Source of the DNA: Medicago truncatula
Lineage: Eukaryota > Streptophyta > Magnoliopsida > Fabales > Fabaceae
Assembly: GCF_003473485.1 (NCBI RefSeq)
Contig: NC_053044.1
Location: 49,950,091 to 50,014,090, forward strand
Direction: 5' to 3'
Length of the DNA: 64,000 bases
Part shown: piece after piece, positions 35,199-47,763 of the stretch
Numbering within the stretch: the first letter of the stretch is position 1
Layout: each line of letters opens with the position of its first letter
Position numbers and translations under genes: made by a program
Notes under the pieces: model-generated
Databases searched by the model: none
Seen by the model: the letters and a program-made list of their open reading frames with translations, nothing else
Told to the model about the DNA's origin: nothing

Positions 35199-37603
35199 TT
35201 ACCATACAAGAATTGCAATGGATTACGCATCAATAAGATATGATCTACTTGTGGATCAATTGGATTAAGATTGTCTCGTAGACTGTTATGCTTTTGACTT
35301 TTGAGACTAATTTATTTAGATAATGATAAGTTCTAAGGTTATTAGAATTCTTTTGTTAATTTTGATTTTGATTAAATTATATATCTAGTGAGTTTTAGAT
35401 TTATATTATTTTTTTATTTGTAATAGACTCCTTAGATGCATGGTTTAATCACACATTGGAAGATTATTTAAAACTGAAATGGATCAATATGTTGATTAAT
35501 TTGTGGTAAGTTTTGTTGAATTGGTTAGTTTTGTTGAATTTAAAATTATTTATAAGTTACTGGGAATTCTAATACAATGGTATGTCTTAAGCTGCTTTTG
35601 TTTTAATAGGAGATTACTCTTTTCTTTTTTTTATTCAATGACAAATATTAGTAGATAGTTGTTAGATCAATATTTAATCATTTGTCTGGATTTAAACTCA
35701 GTACCTCCAACTCCTTAATCTCTGGCTCAAACCAGCTGATCTACCAAACCCCTCCTCTGATTTGATGAAACATAACGTTAAGAGGAGCAAATCTTCAAAA
35801 AGTTTCACATCACAAACAAAGATTTTTATGGAACAGCCAATAATGTAAGAGCCATCACAGGAATGCCCATTCTCTATGGAACAGCAAACATAGTATAATT
35901 CACAAATAGTTTCAAAATTGTAACAGAGTTTAGATAGAGAATGTACCATAAACCTCCTACTTTGCACTTATTTAATTATTCATCTCTAATGAATAATTGA
36001 GCTATGAACCAAGACTTTTGATCAAAGGCATGCCCGGTTTCCGAAACTGACACAATACGGAGACATGTGATTACATATTGAGATTTTTTTTTTCAAATTA
36101 TTATCGGTGTCGGCGTGTCAATGTCCGGAATTTGTGTGTGTCTACTCTTGCTTCATATTATTTGAGTAATATGTGAAACATTTTGTCACTATCTTCAAAT
36201 TATAGCATATGAAACAAAGAATATATTGTTTGTGCAAATCAGACACACAACATTAAACAGCTGGGGAAAATAATATACACCTAATTAGTAAGGTATATCA
36301 TTTGGTAAATTGCAATAGTGTCATTAGGAATGTTAATTATTATCGATTATTGATGCTTAACCACTGCAATGTTGATGAAAATAAACAATAGCAAAATTGA
36401 AAGCTATTTAATGAGCTTTTCTTACAGATTTTCAACCACTATACATCAGTAAATCAGCATCAAACTATATTCCTTATGCTCCTTTTGCCTTTAAAACTGG
36501 CTTGGACCAACTTTTTTGTGTCCTTAACAATAACAAATAAAACAATGTAAAAGAAATAAAACTTTCACATAAAGAATAGTTAAAATAAAAGTCGCTTCCT
36601 TTTCTCATCAACGTGAAATTTTATTGTAAACATCATCCCTCACAGTCTATGATTTATTCAATTAGTATTCAATAACATTCACTTTAATAACTTAATAATG
36701 ACTTTAACTAAACAAAGATGTTGTTATCGAAAAAGTGTTGGAAGAAATAAAAATAACATGTAACTGGTTGAAGTTGAAAGCAAAAAATGATGACTATTCA
36801 ATTTTCAGTGGTTTGTTAATCCATTACATTGGGTTGTCTAGGAATTTCATGGTAATCCATAAGAGATATTGCACTGGTGTAGTGTACAAGCCGTGCAATA
36901 ATGAAAATTTGATGCAAGTGGAGCAAATGGAAGAGGAGGGATGCAGATGTTGATGAGTACCAAGACAATTGTGCAATTGTGTTGTGGTGTACATTAAAGA
37001 GTTCATAGAAGAGGCTGCTAAAAAATTGTGTTGTCACTATCTATGATTAACAGTTGCATGTGTTGGCAGCAGCATAATTAAGTTGCTGGAGTGTGGTTAA
37101 TTTGTGCCATTTTAATGTATGTGCGCAGCTTTCTACAATTGGTTTTATAATAACAACAAATTTTGGTTTGTATTTTTTGGGATTAACTCTCCAGTTTTCA
37201 GGAAAAAGGGAAAATTAGAGCTATGGTAATCCGGAGTTTCGACATGAAGGTCCTTTGGGCCAATTAGCTAGCATCATAGTATACAACTAAGATGATTTTC
37301 AGTTATAGTAAGTCAACCCCTAGCTCTTTTCCAAGTTTGAATTTGAATAGAAAACAACTTACCTCATCCTTTAGCTATCGTACAAACTAAAATGATTTAA
37401 TAAGCTGGATGGTTTGTTTTGCAACTCAGTCTCTCCCCTAATTGTGGTATGGTATAAGATATATTTTATCTTGATGTATCCAAACGATTAAGCAACATAA
37501 TACGTGACAGTAAATTTTTTTCTATTAAAAATTGAAATGCTCTTGAAAATAATTAAATTGGTGTCTTTACTCTATAAATTTTATATTTCATATTGTTTTA
37601 AAG
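35199..37603. other. Intergenic DNA between serpin loci 4 and 5
   Basis: AT-rich, no supported gene. It contains the dispersed repeat copy at 35645-35755. From about 37315 to 37603 the sequence resembles the serpin intron of locus 7 (CATCCTTTAGC, TTTGCAACTCAGTCTC and GATGTATCCAAACGATT-type words in the same order), so it is intron-derived DNA belonging to locus 5. Confidence 0.5.
35645..35755. repeat. Dispersed repeat, copy B (sister of 18238-18350)
   Basis: Same word order as copy A: ATTAGTAGATAGTTGTTAG, TCAATATTTAAT, GATTTAAACTCAG, CCAACTCCTTAAT and GATCTACCAAACC. It may be a minus-strand tRNA-derived SINE. Confidence 0.45.
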
Positions 37604-38220
37604 GGTGATGAAGTGGCCAAAGAGATGAATTTATGGGCCGAACAAGAGATAAATAACCTTGTTAAACATCTTCTACCACCTGAGCCAGATGACAGTTTAA
37701 CCATACTCATGTTTCTAAATGCACTCAGCCACGGCTCTACTTATAATAGATAGATTGGCGGCAATTGTCCCCACTACTATTCTCATTATATTTGCTAATT
37801 ATTTGATATTTTTATTATTGCTCCTTCTTAAAATAATAGATTGTCTCTATTAAATAAAAATTTATATCTTAAAAAGAATTTTCTCATAAATGTTATGAAA
37901 TTAAATGTGCAAATATATTTGAGATGAAATTTAGAATTTTTTTTTTCACAGCGAATCAATCACCAACCTAAACAAGGTTTCTGTGACCATCTCCAATTGG
38001 TGTTTCTACATTATTGCAAAAGTCCGTCATTGAAGTAAATGAAAAAGGCACGGAAGCTGCCGCAGTTACTTTTGAAAAAATGGCTGGATCTTCTCGACAC
38101 ACTTCGACTCCGATCCCGATAGACTTTGTAGCTGACCATCCTTTCTTGTTTTTGATAAGAGAAGATTTATCTGGTACAATACACTTTGTTGGGCAAGTGC
38201 ATAATCCTCTTGCTGGATGA
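37604..38220 (+). pseudogene. Serpin locus 5: scrambled chimera of exon 2 start, exon 1 start and exon 2 end
   Basis: Three serpin pieces occur out of normal order. Piece 1 (37604-37754), after an intron-like stretch and acceptor TTTTAAAG, reads GDEVAKEMNLWAEQEINNLV then LLPPEPDDSLT and ends at a stop. Piece 2 (about 37951-38002) is nearly the same as the start of exon 1 of locus 7 (SITNLNKVSVTI). Piece 3 (about 38010-38220) is the end of exon 2: SVIEVNEKGTEAAAVTFEKM to [18 protein letters not shown]. The middle of exon 2 is missing. It cannot make a serpin; the RCL (FEKMAGSSRHTS) is still readable. Confidence 0.85.
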
Positions 38221-41029
38221 TCTTAACTACTCAAGCAAGAATTAATTAATCCAATGGGTATCCCATCAATTAGATATGATCTATATATGTGTTAGTTTTG
38301 CTTCATGTTTTGAACGGTTACTGGCTGTATGCTTTATGCATATAGTTTTGATTTTAAATGGTTATTGGTTGTATACTTCATGTTTATGTTTTGATTCTTC
38401 GTCCATGACGCTGAAATATTAGTGAAACTGAAAGTTATCTCTAATGTTTAGTCATGTTATCATTGCAATTTGCAACAGTTGGATATAGTGTCAAGAATAA
38501 ATATTGGTGTTTAAGTTGGTAGCCTTTTTTTTTCCTATAAAATACTGCTGCAGATTTTGGGGTTGTAGATAAAGAGGGCGTGTAGATATAGCTTTGGAGT
38601 TTTGATGTCTTATTGCATGGCGTTAAGCTAGTTTGGTTATAAATTCTCTTTGATGCAGTAGTGATCGAATTTGACTATACCAGTTTTTTTTTTCTTTCCA
38701 ACAACACATTCCAAGCATAAATATGTGCTGAATGCTTTAAATTTGATTTTGAAAATTCCATTACTATTCGAATTCATGGTGTTTATTGCATTATCAGATA
38801 CTAGCTTTGTTATCCCTTGATTCTCGTTCAATTTGTTAATATCCTTATAAACTTTCCCCTGCATCCACTACCATTTTTTGTTGATAATATTCCTACTTAC
38901 TCTTTCATATTTTTACCGCCTTTGTATGATGTTGCATTGACTTGATTAGCTAGTTAGAGATAATTTCATATATAAATAAAAAATATTCATAGGAAATTTT
39001 TACAGCCTTTTTATGATTTTGCATTGAGTTGATCTGCTAGCTAGAGATAATTTCATATATAAAATAAAAAATATGCAGAATTATGAGCAAGAGTTAAGGA
39101 AACTGAGAAACATGGTTAGAATATCAAATGGATTTACAAACAACTCAGGGTCACAACTTTGGGATTCGTGTACGAAACAATTAATCATTCAGCAACTACC
39201 ATTGTCATGAATTTACAAATAGAACCATAGGAAATAATCAAAAGGTTCATGCACATTATTCCCATATTGATGATTTCTAAGAAATGTAAGTTTCAGATGG
39301 CTTTAGACAGTCTTAGTTTGCAATTAGCTCTGTATCAATGGAGAATTTTATTAAAATAAGGCAGTAAACAAGAAGAACCAATAAAACAAACAGACAAAGG
39401 ATACAAGTCATAAAACCAACCTTTCTCGTAACAAGTGAATGTAATAAAACAGCTGCTTAACAACTTCTGAACTAGAGGAGCAGAACCAGAGAATTCAAAT
39501 GGGCTAAAATTTATAAATTAAAACCTTGTACGTCGACAAGGAAAACCAGGCGTAACTTTCATGAGTGAGCCACTGTTAGGTTCTGGCTCTCCTTACCACT
39601 GCATCGACGGATCAACCTCATGAGTGAAGACTTTATAACTGAGTTGATTTGATTTCTTAACAAAATCTAAACTGAAAAATGAATTAGGTGTCGTCAAAAT
39701 CTAAGTTGAAAACGTATAATATATCAAATTTGCAAATAAATAGAAATTAACTTGTCAAACAAAACAGATTCTATAACATAAGCAAAGAAGTAAGAGACTT
39801 TGCCTTTGGAATGGATGTAGAGTGATTAATAGTCTTCTCGATCTCATTTTGAGACGCCATTAAACTGGAACCCCAAAAATTACATTCAGGGGTAGAATTC
39901 AACTATTAATAAGAGCGATGTGATGCAATTGTCAATCTCAAATGTAAACTGCAGATTGAAGAAGAATTTAGAACCTGTTTTATAGATTGAATGAAGCCAT
40001 TTATTAATATTTACATATGTAACTATGACAGAACAACAGATAACAGAGTAAAAAAAAAAGAAAAACAGATAACAATAGATGTACATGGTTGATAATTTAT
40101 TTAGATAAAGTACACCATCCAAATCCTTCAAGATGCTTGTAGATAAAGTCATTCTAGAAATTAAAATAACAAAAGCAATGACAATTTTATTCACCAATTC
40201 AGTGAATTCAATTTAATTTTAATCTTGGTTTGCAATTCAATGCATTTTAACTTTAAACTCACAGACACAAATTCCATAAAGATGAATAAAGCAATGGCCA
40301 TGACACGAACTATTTTCATTCATGTATGTATGATTGAGACAAGGTTCCATACACGAAACACACTTACTATTTTCATTCATGACTTAAGGAATTTATTTCA
40401 AATTATTGTTTTTTTTTTTTTTTACCAGTGTACATGTTAAGTCGGGTTAACAAGGAACCGACCTAACAATGTTCAAGATAATTTCAAAACTCCCACGGCA
40501 TCCTTTTCTAAGTAAGGTGGCAAGTCATCCAATTTAAGAACCAGTAAATGTTATCTAATGTGAAGGCATGGGAAGTAAGTGAAAAATCCAAAGCAGAAAA
40601 TAAGTAAAAATTTATTTGCAAAACTATGCCTGATTTTAAATATTTAGGTTTCACTTCAAGCATTCACAATTGTCTGCGATTGTTTGGTTTGCCATATTCT
40701 GTAAGATGAAAGAATCAGATCTATGAGTTTCATTTTGATAGATATTTATTATACTCAGATTCATAATAACATCAGTATAATAAATAAATGTGAAAAGGCA
40801 TTGCTAACAGAGAAGCTTCTTTATGTAACGTGTTTAAATATGAGCAGTGTTGGTTGCTATTGCAGCGAACTTGGAATGCACTGTTTAGAGCTCTGCTTCA
40901 TCTTATATTATATATAGGGTTAAAAAAATCATCCCTATAAATATAACAAATGTTGATTTTAGTTCATAAAAAAATAAAACGAGACAGGGGCACATATGTT
41001 GGTAATTATTTTTGTAAGTTTTATATATT
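38221..41029. other. Intergenic DNA, no supported gene
   Basis: AT-rich DNA. A tandem duplication of period 87 bp lies at about 38920-39080 (listed separately). Short open frames at 38637-38864, 39886-40197 and 40225-40440 show no motif. A segment at about 40918-40980 (GGGTTAAAAAAATCATCCCTATAAAT-type) looks like the end of a common plant MITE. Confidence 0.4.
38920..39080 (+). repeat. Tandem duplication, period 87 bp
   Basis: TTGCATTGA, then GCTAGNTAGAGATAATTTCA and TATATAAA, recur with an 87-bp offset (first at 38932, second at 39019) with a few substitutions. Confidence 0.75.
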
Positions 41030-42291
41030 TAATTTGGTGTGATGAAATGGTTCGTATTCTGATCATACAAACTTGATACACAAAAGAACTCTCAAACTTG
41101 ATTCATAAAAAGATTTTCTGTAACACAGAACCTTAGGTTTTTCCAAGTTTAATTGGATTTGAATAGAAAATTATGTCCATATTTACCTGCACTAAAGACA
41201 AAACAACTCACCTGATCCTTTAGCATTTATGTCCAGTAGCAAATATCAACTTCTATGTAAACAATCAATGTTTTGCTAATTAAATGAATGTCTGTTTTGC
41301 AATTCAGTCTCGCCTATTTGTTGTAAGGTATTAATTCATCTTTGATGTATCAAACCAATTTAGCAGCAGAATATGTGACAATCATATCATGAAAAAGTTA
41401 AATTCTTCTATTGAAATGCTCACTAAAAGAATTCAATTGATCTTTTTTCAATTATTAATTAATATTTGATATTGTTTTAAAGGCACTTGAAGTGAGAAAA
41501 GAAGTGAATTTGTGGGCTGAAAAAAAAGACAAATGGCCTTATAACAAATCTACTTTCCATTCCACTCGGATAAAAGTTTAACCAACTTCATCTTTGCAAA
41601 TGCACTATACTTCAAAGGAGTATGGTTACAGGAGGTTGATACTTCAAAAACAAAAGACTATGATTTTAACCTTCTTAATGGCAGCTCAGTCAAGGTTCCC
41701 TTCATGACAAGCCGGGAGTGACAACTTATTAGTGTTTTTGATGGTTTTAAAGTCCTCCGTCTTTTTTATAAGCATGATGCTTTTAGGCAAAGTGATAAGC
41801 GTTATTTCTCTATGTACTTTTTTCTTCCTGATGCAAAAGATGGGTTGTTAGCTTTGACCGAAAAGGTAGCTTCTGAATCTGAATTTCTGGAACGTACGTG
41901 TCCTAAACAAACAGTGCGAGTAGGTGACTTCAGAATTCCAAGATTCAAAATTTCTTTTGAGCTTGAAACTTCTAATATGCTTAAGGAGCTAGGAATGGTT
42001 TTACCTTTCTCTCAAGGAGGTTTGACAAAAATGGTGGACTCTCCTACAAGTCAAAACCTTTATGTTTCCGATGTATTCCACAAGTCTTTTATTGAAGTAA
42101 ATGAACAAGGAACCAAAGCTGCTGCGTTGCTCGCGCTGTATACGCCTATGACTTGTGGTAGTGGCCTTATTAGCCCTCCGCCGATTCCGATTGACTTTGT
42201 AGCTGACCACCCTTTCTTGTTTTTGATCAGAGAAGATTTGTCTGGAACGGTACTCTCTATTGGACAAGTTCTAAATCCTCTTGTGATGTGA
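41030..42291 (+). pseudogene. Serpin locus 6: intron plus exon 2 without exon 1
   Basis: From about 41030 to 41482 the sequence matches the second part of the locus 7 intron (TGATCATACAAACTT, TTTGCAATTCAGTCTC, TTGTAAGGTATTAATTCATC), followed by acceptor TTTTAAAG and exon 2 at 41483-42291. No exon 1 is found upstream. Exon 2 has an extra A in the run before GACAAATGG (frameshift in EKETNG) and a premature stop in the MTSR block, but from 41812 to the stop at 42291 it is open: MYFFLPDAKDGLLALTEKVA, hinge EQGTKAAAL, RCL ALYTPMTCGSGL, tail [14 protein letters not shown]. It is a partial duplicate of a locus-7-like gene. Confidence 0.88.
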
Positions 42292-43280
42292 TCTTAACGT
42301 CCCATTCTCGAATCAATTGGATTACCCCTTGACACGGAACTACTAGTGAAAGTTAACTCTAATATGGAATAATGTTATCATTGTAATTTGCAACTGTTGG
42401 ATAGTGTCAACAATAAATACTATTTGGGAGGAGAAACTAGCCTCAGGTCTGTGATATATATAGTCTATCCAAGATAATAAATTAGTTTTTTCTTTTCTTT
42501 CAAGATGATAATAAATTAGATATTTAGTGAGTTTTAGTATTCTTTTTTATTTCTAATAGACTCGTTAATTAGATGGATGGTTTAAACATATACCGTATGA
42601 TGATTTAAAATTAGCATATCTTGCTGCTTTTGTTATATGGAGTATATGAATTTGAAATTGCTCTGATTTGATGAAACAGAATGTAACAGAGGCAAATCTA
42701 CAAAAATATAGTTTCAGGTCACCTACAAGATTCTAATGGATTGCTTATCCCGTAACAAATGCTTTGGTTTTTAAATTGACTTGCCATTTTTCCAACAATG
42801 GAATAGCCATCACGGCAACGTCCACTCTTCATTTAAAACATTGGAAACAAACTAGTTTACTACTTAGTACAATTCAACAAAGTTGTAGCATAATTTAGAT
42901 AGGCAATGTGCCATCATAAACCTGCTACTTGCACTTATTTAGTTATTCATCTCAGATGAATATTTGAGTAACATGTGAAACTTTTATTTAGTCATTATTT
43001 TCAAATTGTATGATAGAAATCATGTGGTTTGACAAATCAGACACGCACATTAAACAACCACTATACACAAAATCTCAATTTGGTGGAATCCTAATCCACT
43101 TTTCTGTGAAACAATTCCACAATTATTTTCGCGGTGGTGGAACTACAAAAAACAATTTTAGTTGTTGTTTTGACTTTTGATTGAGACTTATGATTTTGAT
43201 TTAATGTGTATTAATTAGGGTTAATATATGTTTACACCCCTAAGCGACTTTTGGTTTACCAAAGTTTAGATTTCAACTTG
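42292..43280. other. Intergenic DNA, AT-rich
   Basis: No gene supported. Parts resemble the downstream flank of serpin locus 4: CTAGTGAGTTTTAG-like text near 42520 against 35390, and CTCTGATTTGATGAAAC at 42661 against 35755. The duplicated units therefore included 3' flanking DNA. Confidence 0.45.
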
Positions 43281-44156
43281 TAATATAAAGATTCTTTGGT
43301 TTTGAACCATATATATTGTGATATGACTGGACAAAAACGAACAATTACATTTTAAGGTTCTTTTATAATTCTTCTTCAATACTCTCTATGAAGCGTTTTC
43401 TACTTCTGAAACCATGAAAAGATGTAGAATTTCATCATGGTATCATAAGCCGTTTTTTCCTTCTTCTATGCAGACGATGTGTTTCTCATTGCGAAATTGC
43501 TTCCGCTTCAAACCCTGATTTCAAATTAATTCAAGGTTTTCATTCCAATTCAATGGAAGATCAAATCACTTCTGAATCTTTTGTGCAAATATCACAGAGT
43601 GAGAGTGATACACCACGATTGCAAGTGAATCAAATTCAAAGGCGTGCAAAAATTATCTCAAAAATTTGCATCTGAAGGAGATCTTGCAATTGTTCAGGAT
43701 CAGGTTCAAACTCAGCATTCAAACCCTTGAACTACATGGAACATCAATCCTTACGAAATTCACTATCATAAATCTCGTTAATTTTTTTACAAAAGTTGAG
43801 TTTTTTGTTGTTTTAATTTCTCGGTTTTGGTCATAGGGAGAGAAGGGAGAGGAAGAGAAGAGAGAGGAAGAGAAATCCAACTTTTTTTTTAAGAAAGAAG
43901 AGAGAGGTGATGAAGATGAATGTTCAGGTGATGAAGAGGAATGGTATGGTGATGAAAAATAGTTAAAATAATTTTTTTTTGAAGAAAAGGTATAGTTAAA
44001 ATAATTGTTAATGAATGAAAAAACAGTTTAAAAAAGAATTATAAAAACCAAATCAGCATGTCACATCATCAGAATTACACAGTCAGCGTGCCATGTCAGT
44101 GTTTTTGTCCAGTCATGTGAGACCAGGGCCCAAAACCAAAGAATCTTCATATTATA
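43281..44156. mobile_element. Long inverted-repeat element carrying about 760 bp of unassigned DNA
   Basis: The left arm (43281-43337) and the reverse complement of the right arm (44100-44156) share AAGATTCTTTGGTTTTG and ATGACTGGACAAAAAC, giving arms of about 57 bp. True ends may extend to about 43217 (GGGTTAATATATGTTTACAC) on the left. The centre includes purine-rich GAGAGGAAGAGAA repeats at about 43840-43900 and no open frame. Superfamily not assigned. Confidence 0.55.
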
Positions 44157-44449
44157 TCATTGGTTGGTAAGCTGTTATGTTACTGTTATTTTCTCATTTA
44201 CAAGTAGATTCTTTGAGGACAGGGATTGATGCAAGTTTGGGGTTGTGATGACACTAGGTCATACTCATGTTTTTAGTTTGTTTTTATTTTGTATATCTAT
44301 ATGTAGTGAGCAAGTTTTGTACAGTTTGGATGAGACTGGGGGAGCTTTCAGCAATTGGAAATATTGTGCTACGATGGACATGTATCGTGGTACATCTAAA
44401 GGGGCATCAGGATCTGGAGTTTGTTATTTTTTGCAGCATCGTGGCACGT

Positions 44450-44590
44450 TGGGAAGCAACCATGGCACGATGGGAATTTGTTACAAAAATATTATTTTGT
44501 TAATGAAGCCATCATACCACGTGGCATGTTGGACCTATAACGTGGCATGTTGGCCCTGTAACGTGGCATGTTGGAGGCTGTTACAAAAAT
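44450..44590 (+). repeat. Short tandem words GTGGCATGTTGG, three copies
   Basis: ACGTGGCATGTTGG recurs at about 44519, 44540 and 44562 with a period of 21-22 bp; earlier relatives GTGGCACGTTGG and ATGGCACGATGG lie at about 44443 and 44462. A surrounding open frame (44245-44640) shows no known domain and is probably chance. Confidence 0.7.
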
Positions 44591-44640
44591 TTCTCAATAA
44601 AGCCAGATGCGAATTCATAATAAGGGTTCGATTTTTATGA

Positions 44641-45762
44641 GACTTCAGAGCATAGGAGGCAGTCAGAGATATAGAAACATGTCGTGGATCTTACACCAAC
44701 TCATAGTTGGTTCTGATTTATATGTTTCATTATTCCTTTGTTATTGATTGTCTAGTTATGAGTAGCTAAGCCTTCTGTTGATTAAGTCATGAGATAAACC
44801 TATTGTAAGTTGTAATCATGTAATTTGTTATGAACTCTCTTTGACATTAATGGAATCCTAGTATTATTTAGTTTTATTTGTGTTTAATGTTTTTTATATG
44901 ATTATGTATGACTGCTAGCCCTAACTTCTTAATTATATGAATTGATTTTAGAATTTAATTGACTAAAACCTGACCTAATAAGTTTGTTTGACTTAACATA
45001 TTAAGCTAGAGATAGAAAATTGTTGAGTAATGACATAGGAATTAACGAACTAGTAATACTTCCAAAGGTTATGAGTCGACTTAAGAGATTAAGGGATTAT
45101 AATTTAGGAAAGGATTTTGACTCAAGAGATTAATCAAAACTATTGTGCCAATTCGTCGTAAAACTAGGTAAACATTAAGAGAGAAGAGGGGCAAATTATT
45201 TTACAGTGAGCAATAGAGGATTCAAAGGATTGATCGCTCGTTAAACTTAGTTTTCAAACCAAATTTAATCACACTTCTTTTTACTTTTATGCAAACAAAC
45301 CAACTGCCTAGGGCAACCCCAATTTAATACATCTTTTACATTAATGAAATTGCTAAATAGAAATTAATAACAGTCCTCGTAGATACGAATTTAATTTTAT
45401 TACTTTGATAATTTTTCTGCACTTACCAAATATTTAACAACACCGATAGAATTTATTTTAATGTTATTTGTTAAGAAAAAAAAAACTGATATCTTTTTGT
45501 TTTGCAAATAAATTTTATGATTCGGTCCTTCATTATTTTGGATAACTTGATTCGCAAGACATCTTTTTTTATTTATGCATAATAAAATAAAAATATGCAA
45601 ACGGAAAAAGATTGCTAACCCTACTATTATTATAAAAGAAAAACAAAAACAAAAAAAAAAGGACCAATCACTTTCTGCTTCTGCCTATTTAGGTTTTCAA
45701 GCAACTCTTTGTTTCTGCGTTTGCAACTTTCAAAGTTGGTTTCGATTTCAATTGCAAGAACA
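44641..45762. other. Intergenic DNA upstream of serpin locus 7
   Basis: No gene supported. Text around 44650-45430 (for example CCTAGGGCAACCCC, CAGTCCTCGTAGATACGA) has the flavour of a decayed LTR of a Ty3/gypsy-type element, but no partner LTR or internal domain is present, so no firm call is made. Confidence 0.3.
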
Positions 45763-47763
45763 ATGAATCTCCAAAGCGAATCAATCTCTAACCTAAACAA
45801 GTTTTCTGTGACCATCGCCAAACATTTGTTCTCCAAAGAAGAATTTAAAGAAAAGAACGTTGTGTTTTCACCTTTGTCACTCCACGTTGTGCTCAGCATA
45901 ATTGCGGCCGGCGCTGAGGGTCCCACACAAGATCAACTCCTCACCTTCCTCCAATCCAGATCCACTGATGAACTCAAATCCTTGTCCTCTCAACTCGTTT
46001 CTTACTTGCTTGCCGATGCCACTCCAGCCGGCGGACCTCTGCTATCTTTTGTCAATGGTGTATGGGTTGAACAATCACTTACTTTTCAACATTCCTTCAA
46101 AGAAACTGTTGCTACTGATTTCAAATCAAACACTGCCTCTGTTGATTTCGTGAACAAGGTATAATAATATGCAATCCCTCTTTTTTAAGCTTGAATTGAT
46201 GCAATGTTCTTATTGCTATTAACTAATTCATTAAAAAGGGAAAGAAAAAATAAAGTCAACATTACAAGCAACATTTTTTCAAGTTAATTTCAAAAAGTAA
46301 AATACACAATTTTCGAAAAAAACATTTCCTTCTCTACTTCCTTAACTGGTGCCCGGGGGCACTGGTTAACATTTCCCTTCTTTATTATATTACTCTTTTG
46401 ACTTCATTATTTGATGAAATCATGGAATACTTAGGGTACCATGTGTGACCTAAATATTCATCTTTATTCTTGTCTTTTTCTATTAATAGAATTTTTTAGT
46501 ATTTTTAACACAAAGGAGGCAGGGGCACATACAGTGTGTATATTTAATTTGGTGTTATGAATGTTTGTATTCTTCTGATCATACAAACTTTCTAAACAAA
46601 GGATTTCTTGTGACACTGAAACCCAAGGATGATAATTGAATTTGAATAGGAAATTTTGTTCATATTTACTAGCACTAAGAGAATAGAATTTTCCTGATCC
46701 TTTAGCATTTTTCCAAATATCAACTTCTTTGTAAACAATCAGTGTTATGTTAATTTGATGAATGGTCTGTTTTGCAATTCAGTCTCACCGATCTGTTGTA
46801 AGGTATTAATTCATCTGTGATGTACCAAACCAATTTAGCAACAGAATATATGACAAAAACATAATGAAAAGGTTTAATTCTACAATTGAAATGCTCACTA
46901 GAATAATTTAATCGATTTTTTTGTACTATTAATTTATATTTGATGTTGTTTTAAAGGCTTTTGAAGGGAGAAAAGAAGTGAATTTATGGGCTGAAAAAGA
47001 GACAAATGGTCTTATAAAAGATTTACTTCCACCTGACTCGGTTGATAGCTTAACCAACCTCATCTTTGCAAACGCACTATACTTCAAAGGAGCATGGTCG
47101 GAGGAGTTTGATACTTCAAAAACAAAAGACTATGATTTTAACCTTCTCAATGGCAGCCAAGTCAAGGTTCCTTTCATGACAAGCATGAAGAGACAATTTA
47201 TCAGTGTTTTTGATGGTTTTAAAGTCCTTCGTCTTTTTTATAAGCATGAGTATTCGTATAAGCAAAGTGATAAGCGTTATTTCTCTATTTACTTTTTTCT
47301 TCCTGATGCAAAAGATGGGTTGTTAGCTTTGACTGAAAAGGTAGCTTCTGAATCTGAGTTTCTAGAACATACACGTCCTAGAGAAACAGTGATAGTAGGT
47401 GACTTAAGAATTCCGAAATTCAATATTGCTTTTGGGCTTGAAACTTCTGGCGTGCTGAAGGAGCTAGGAGTGGTTTTACCTTTCTCTACAGGAGGTTTGA
47501 CAAATATGGTGGACTCTCCTATGGATCAAAACCTTCATATTTCCAACATATTCCACAAGTCTTTTATTGAAGTAAATGAAAAGGGAACTGAAGCTGCTGC
47601 GGTGACCTCTATGGGACAAAAGGTCACATGTGGTAGGCGTACTGGCCCTCCACCGACTCCGATAGACTTTGTAGCTGACCACCCTTTCTTGTTTTTGATC
47701 AGAGAAGATTTGTCTGGAACGGTACTCTTTATTGGACAAGTTCTCAATCCTCTTCTGAAGTGA
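45763..47763 (+). CDS. Serpin locus 7, intact plant serpin (400 aa)
   Basis: Second undamaged serpin of the window, same mechanism and predicted location as locus 4. Exon 1 is 45763-46158 (132 codons, donor GTATAA) and exon 2 46957-47763 (acceptor TTTTAAAG), phase 0, with an intron of about 800 bp. Start: ATG before NLQSESISNLNKF; the frame is open further upstream but without homology. Motifs: NVVFSPLSLHVVLSIIAAGA, LLSFVNGVWVEQSLTF, NLIFANALYFKGAW, KVPFMTS, and an insertion relative to locus 4 near YKHEYSYKQSD. Hinge EKGTEAAAVT begins at about residue 340. The RCL (SMGQKVTCGRRTGPPP) is three residues longer than in AtSerpin1, so P1 by counting is Thr about 356, but cleavage at Lys or Arg in QKVTCGRR is equally plausible (inference). 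Tail [18 protein letters not shown] is normal. Confidence 0.92.
46343..46372. repeat. Palindromic remnant in the serpin locus 7 intron
   Basis: TTAACTGGTGCCCGGGGGCA followed by CTGGTTAAC can fold on itself through GTGCCC/GGGCAC and TTAAC/GTTAA. It resembles two ends of the GTTAAC-GGTGCC MITE family (see 50496-50670) placed back to back. Confidence 0.5.

Noticed and set aside
44245-44640. 131-codon open frame as a real gene
   Set aside because: The product is dominated by the tandem VACW words from a nucleotide repeat and has no recognisable domain or gene structure.
44641-45430. Gypsy-type LTR
   Set aside because: Some words are reminiscent, but no partner LTR, primer-binding site or internal domain is visible.
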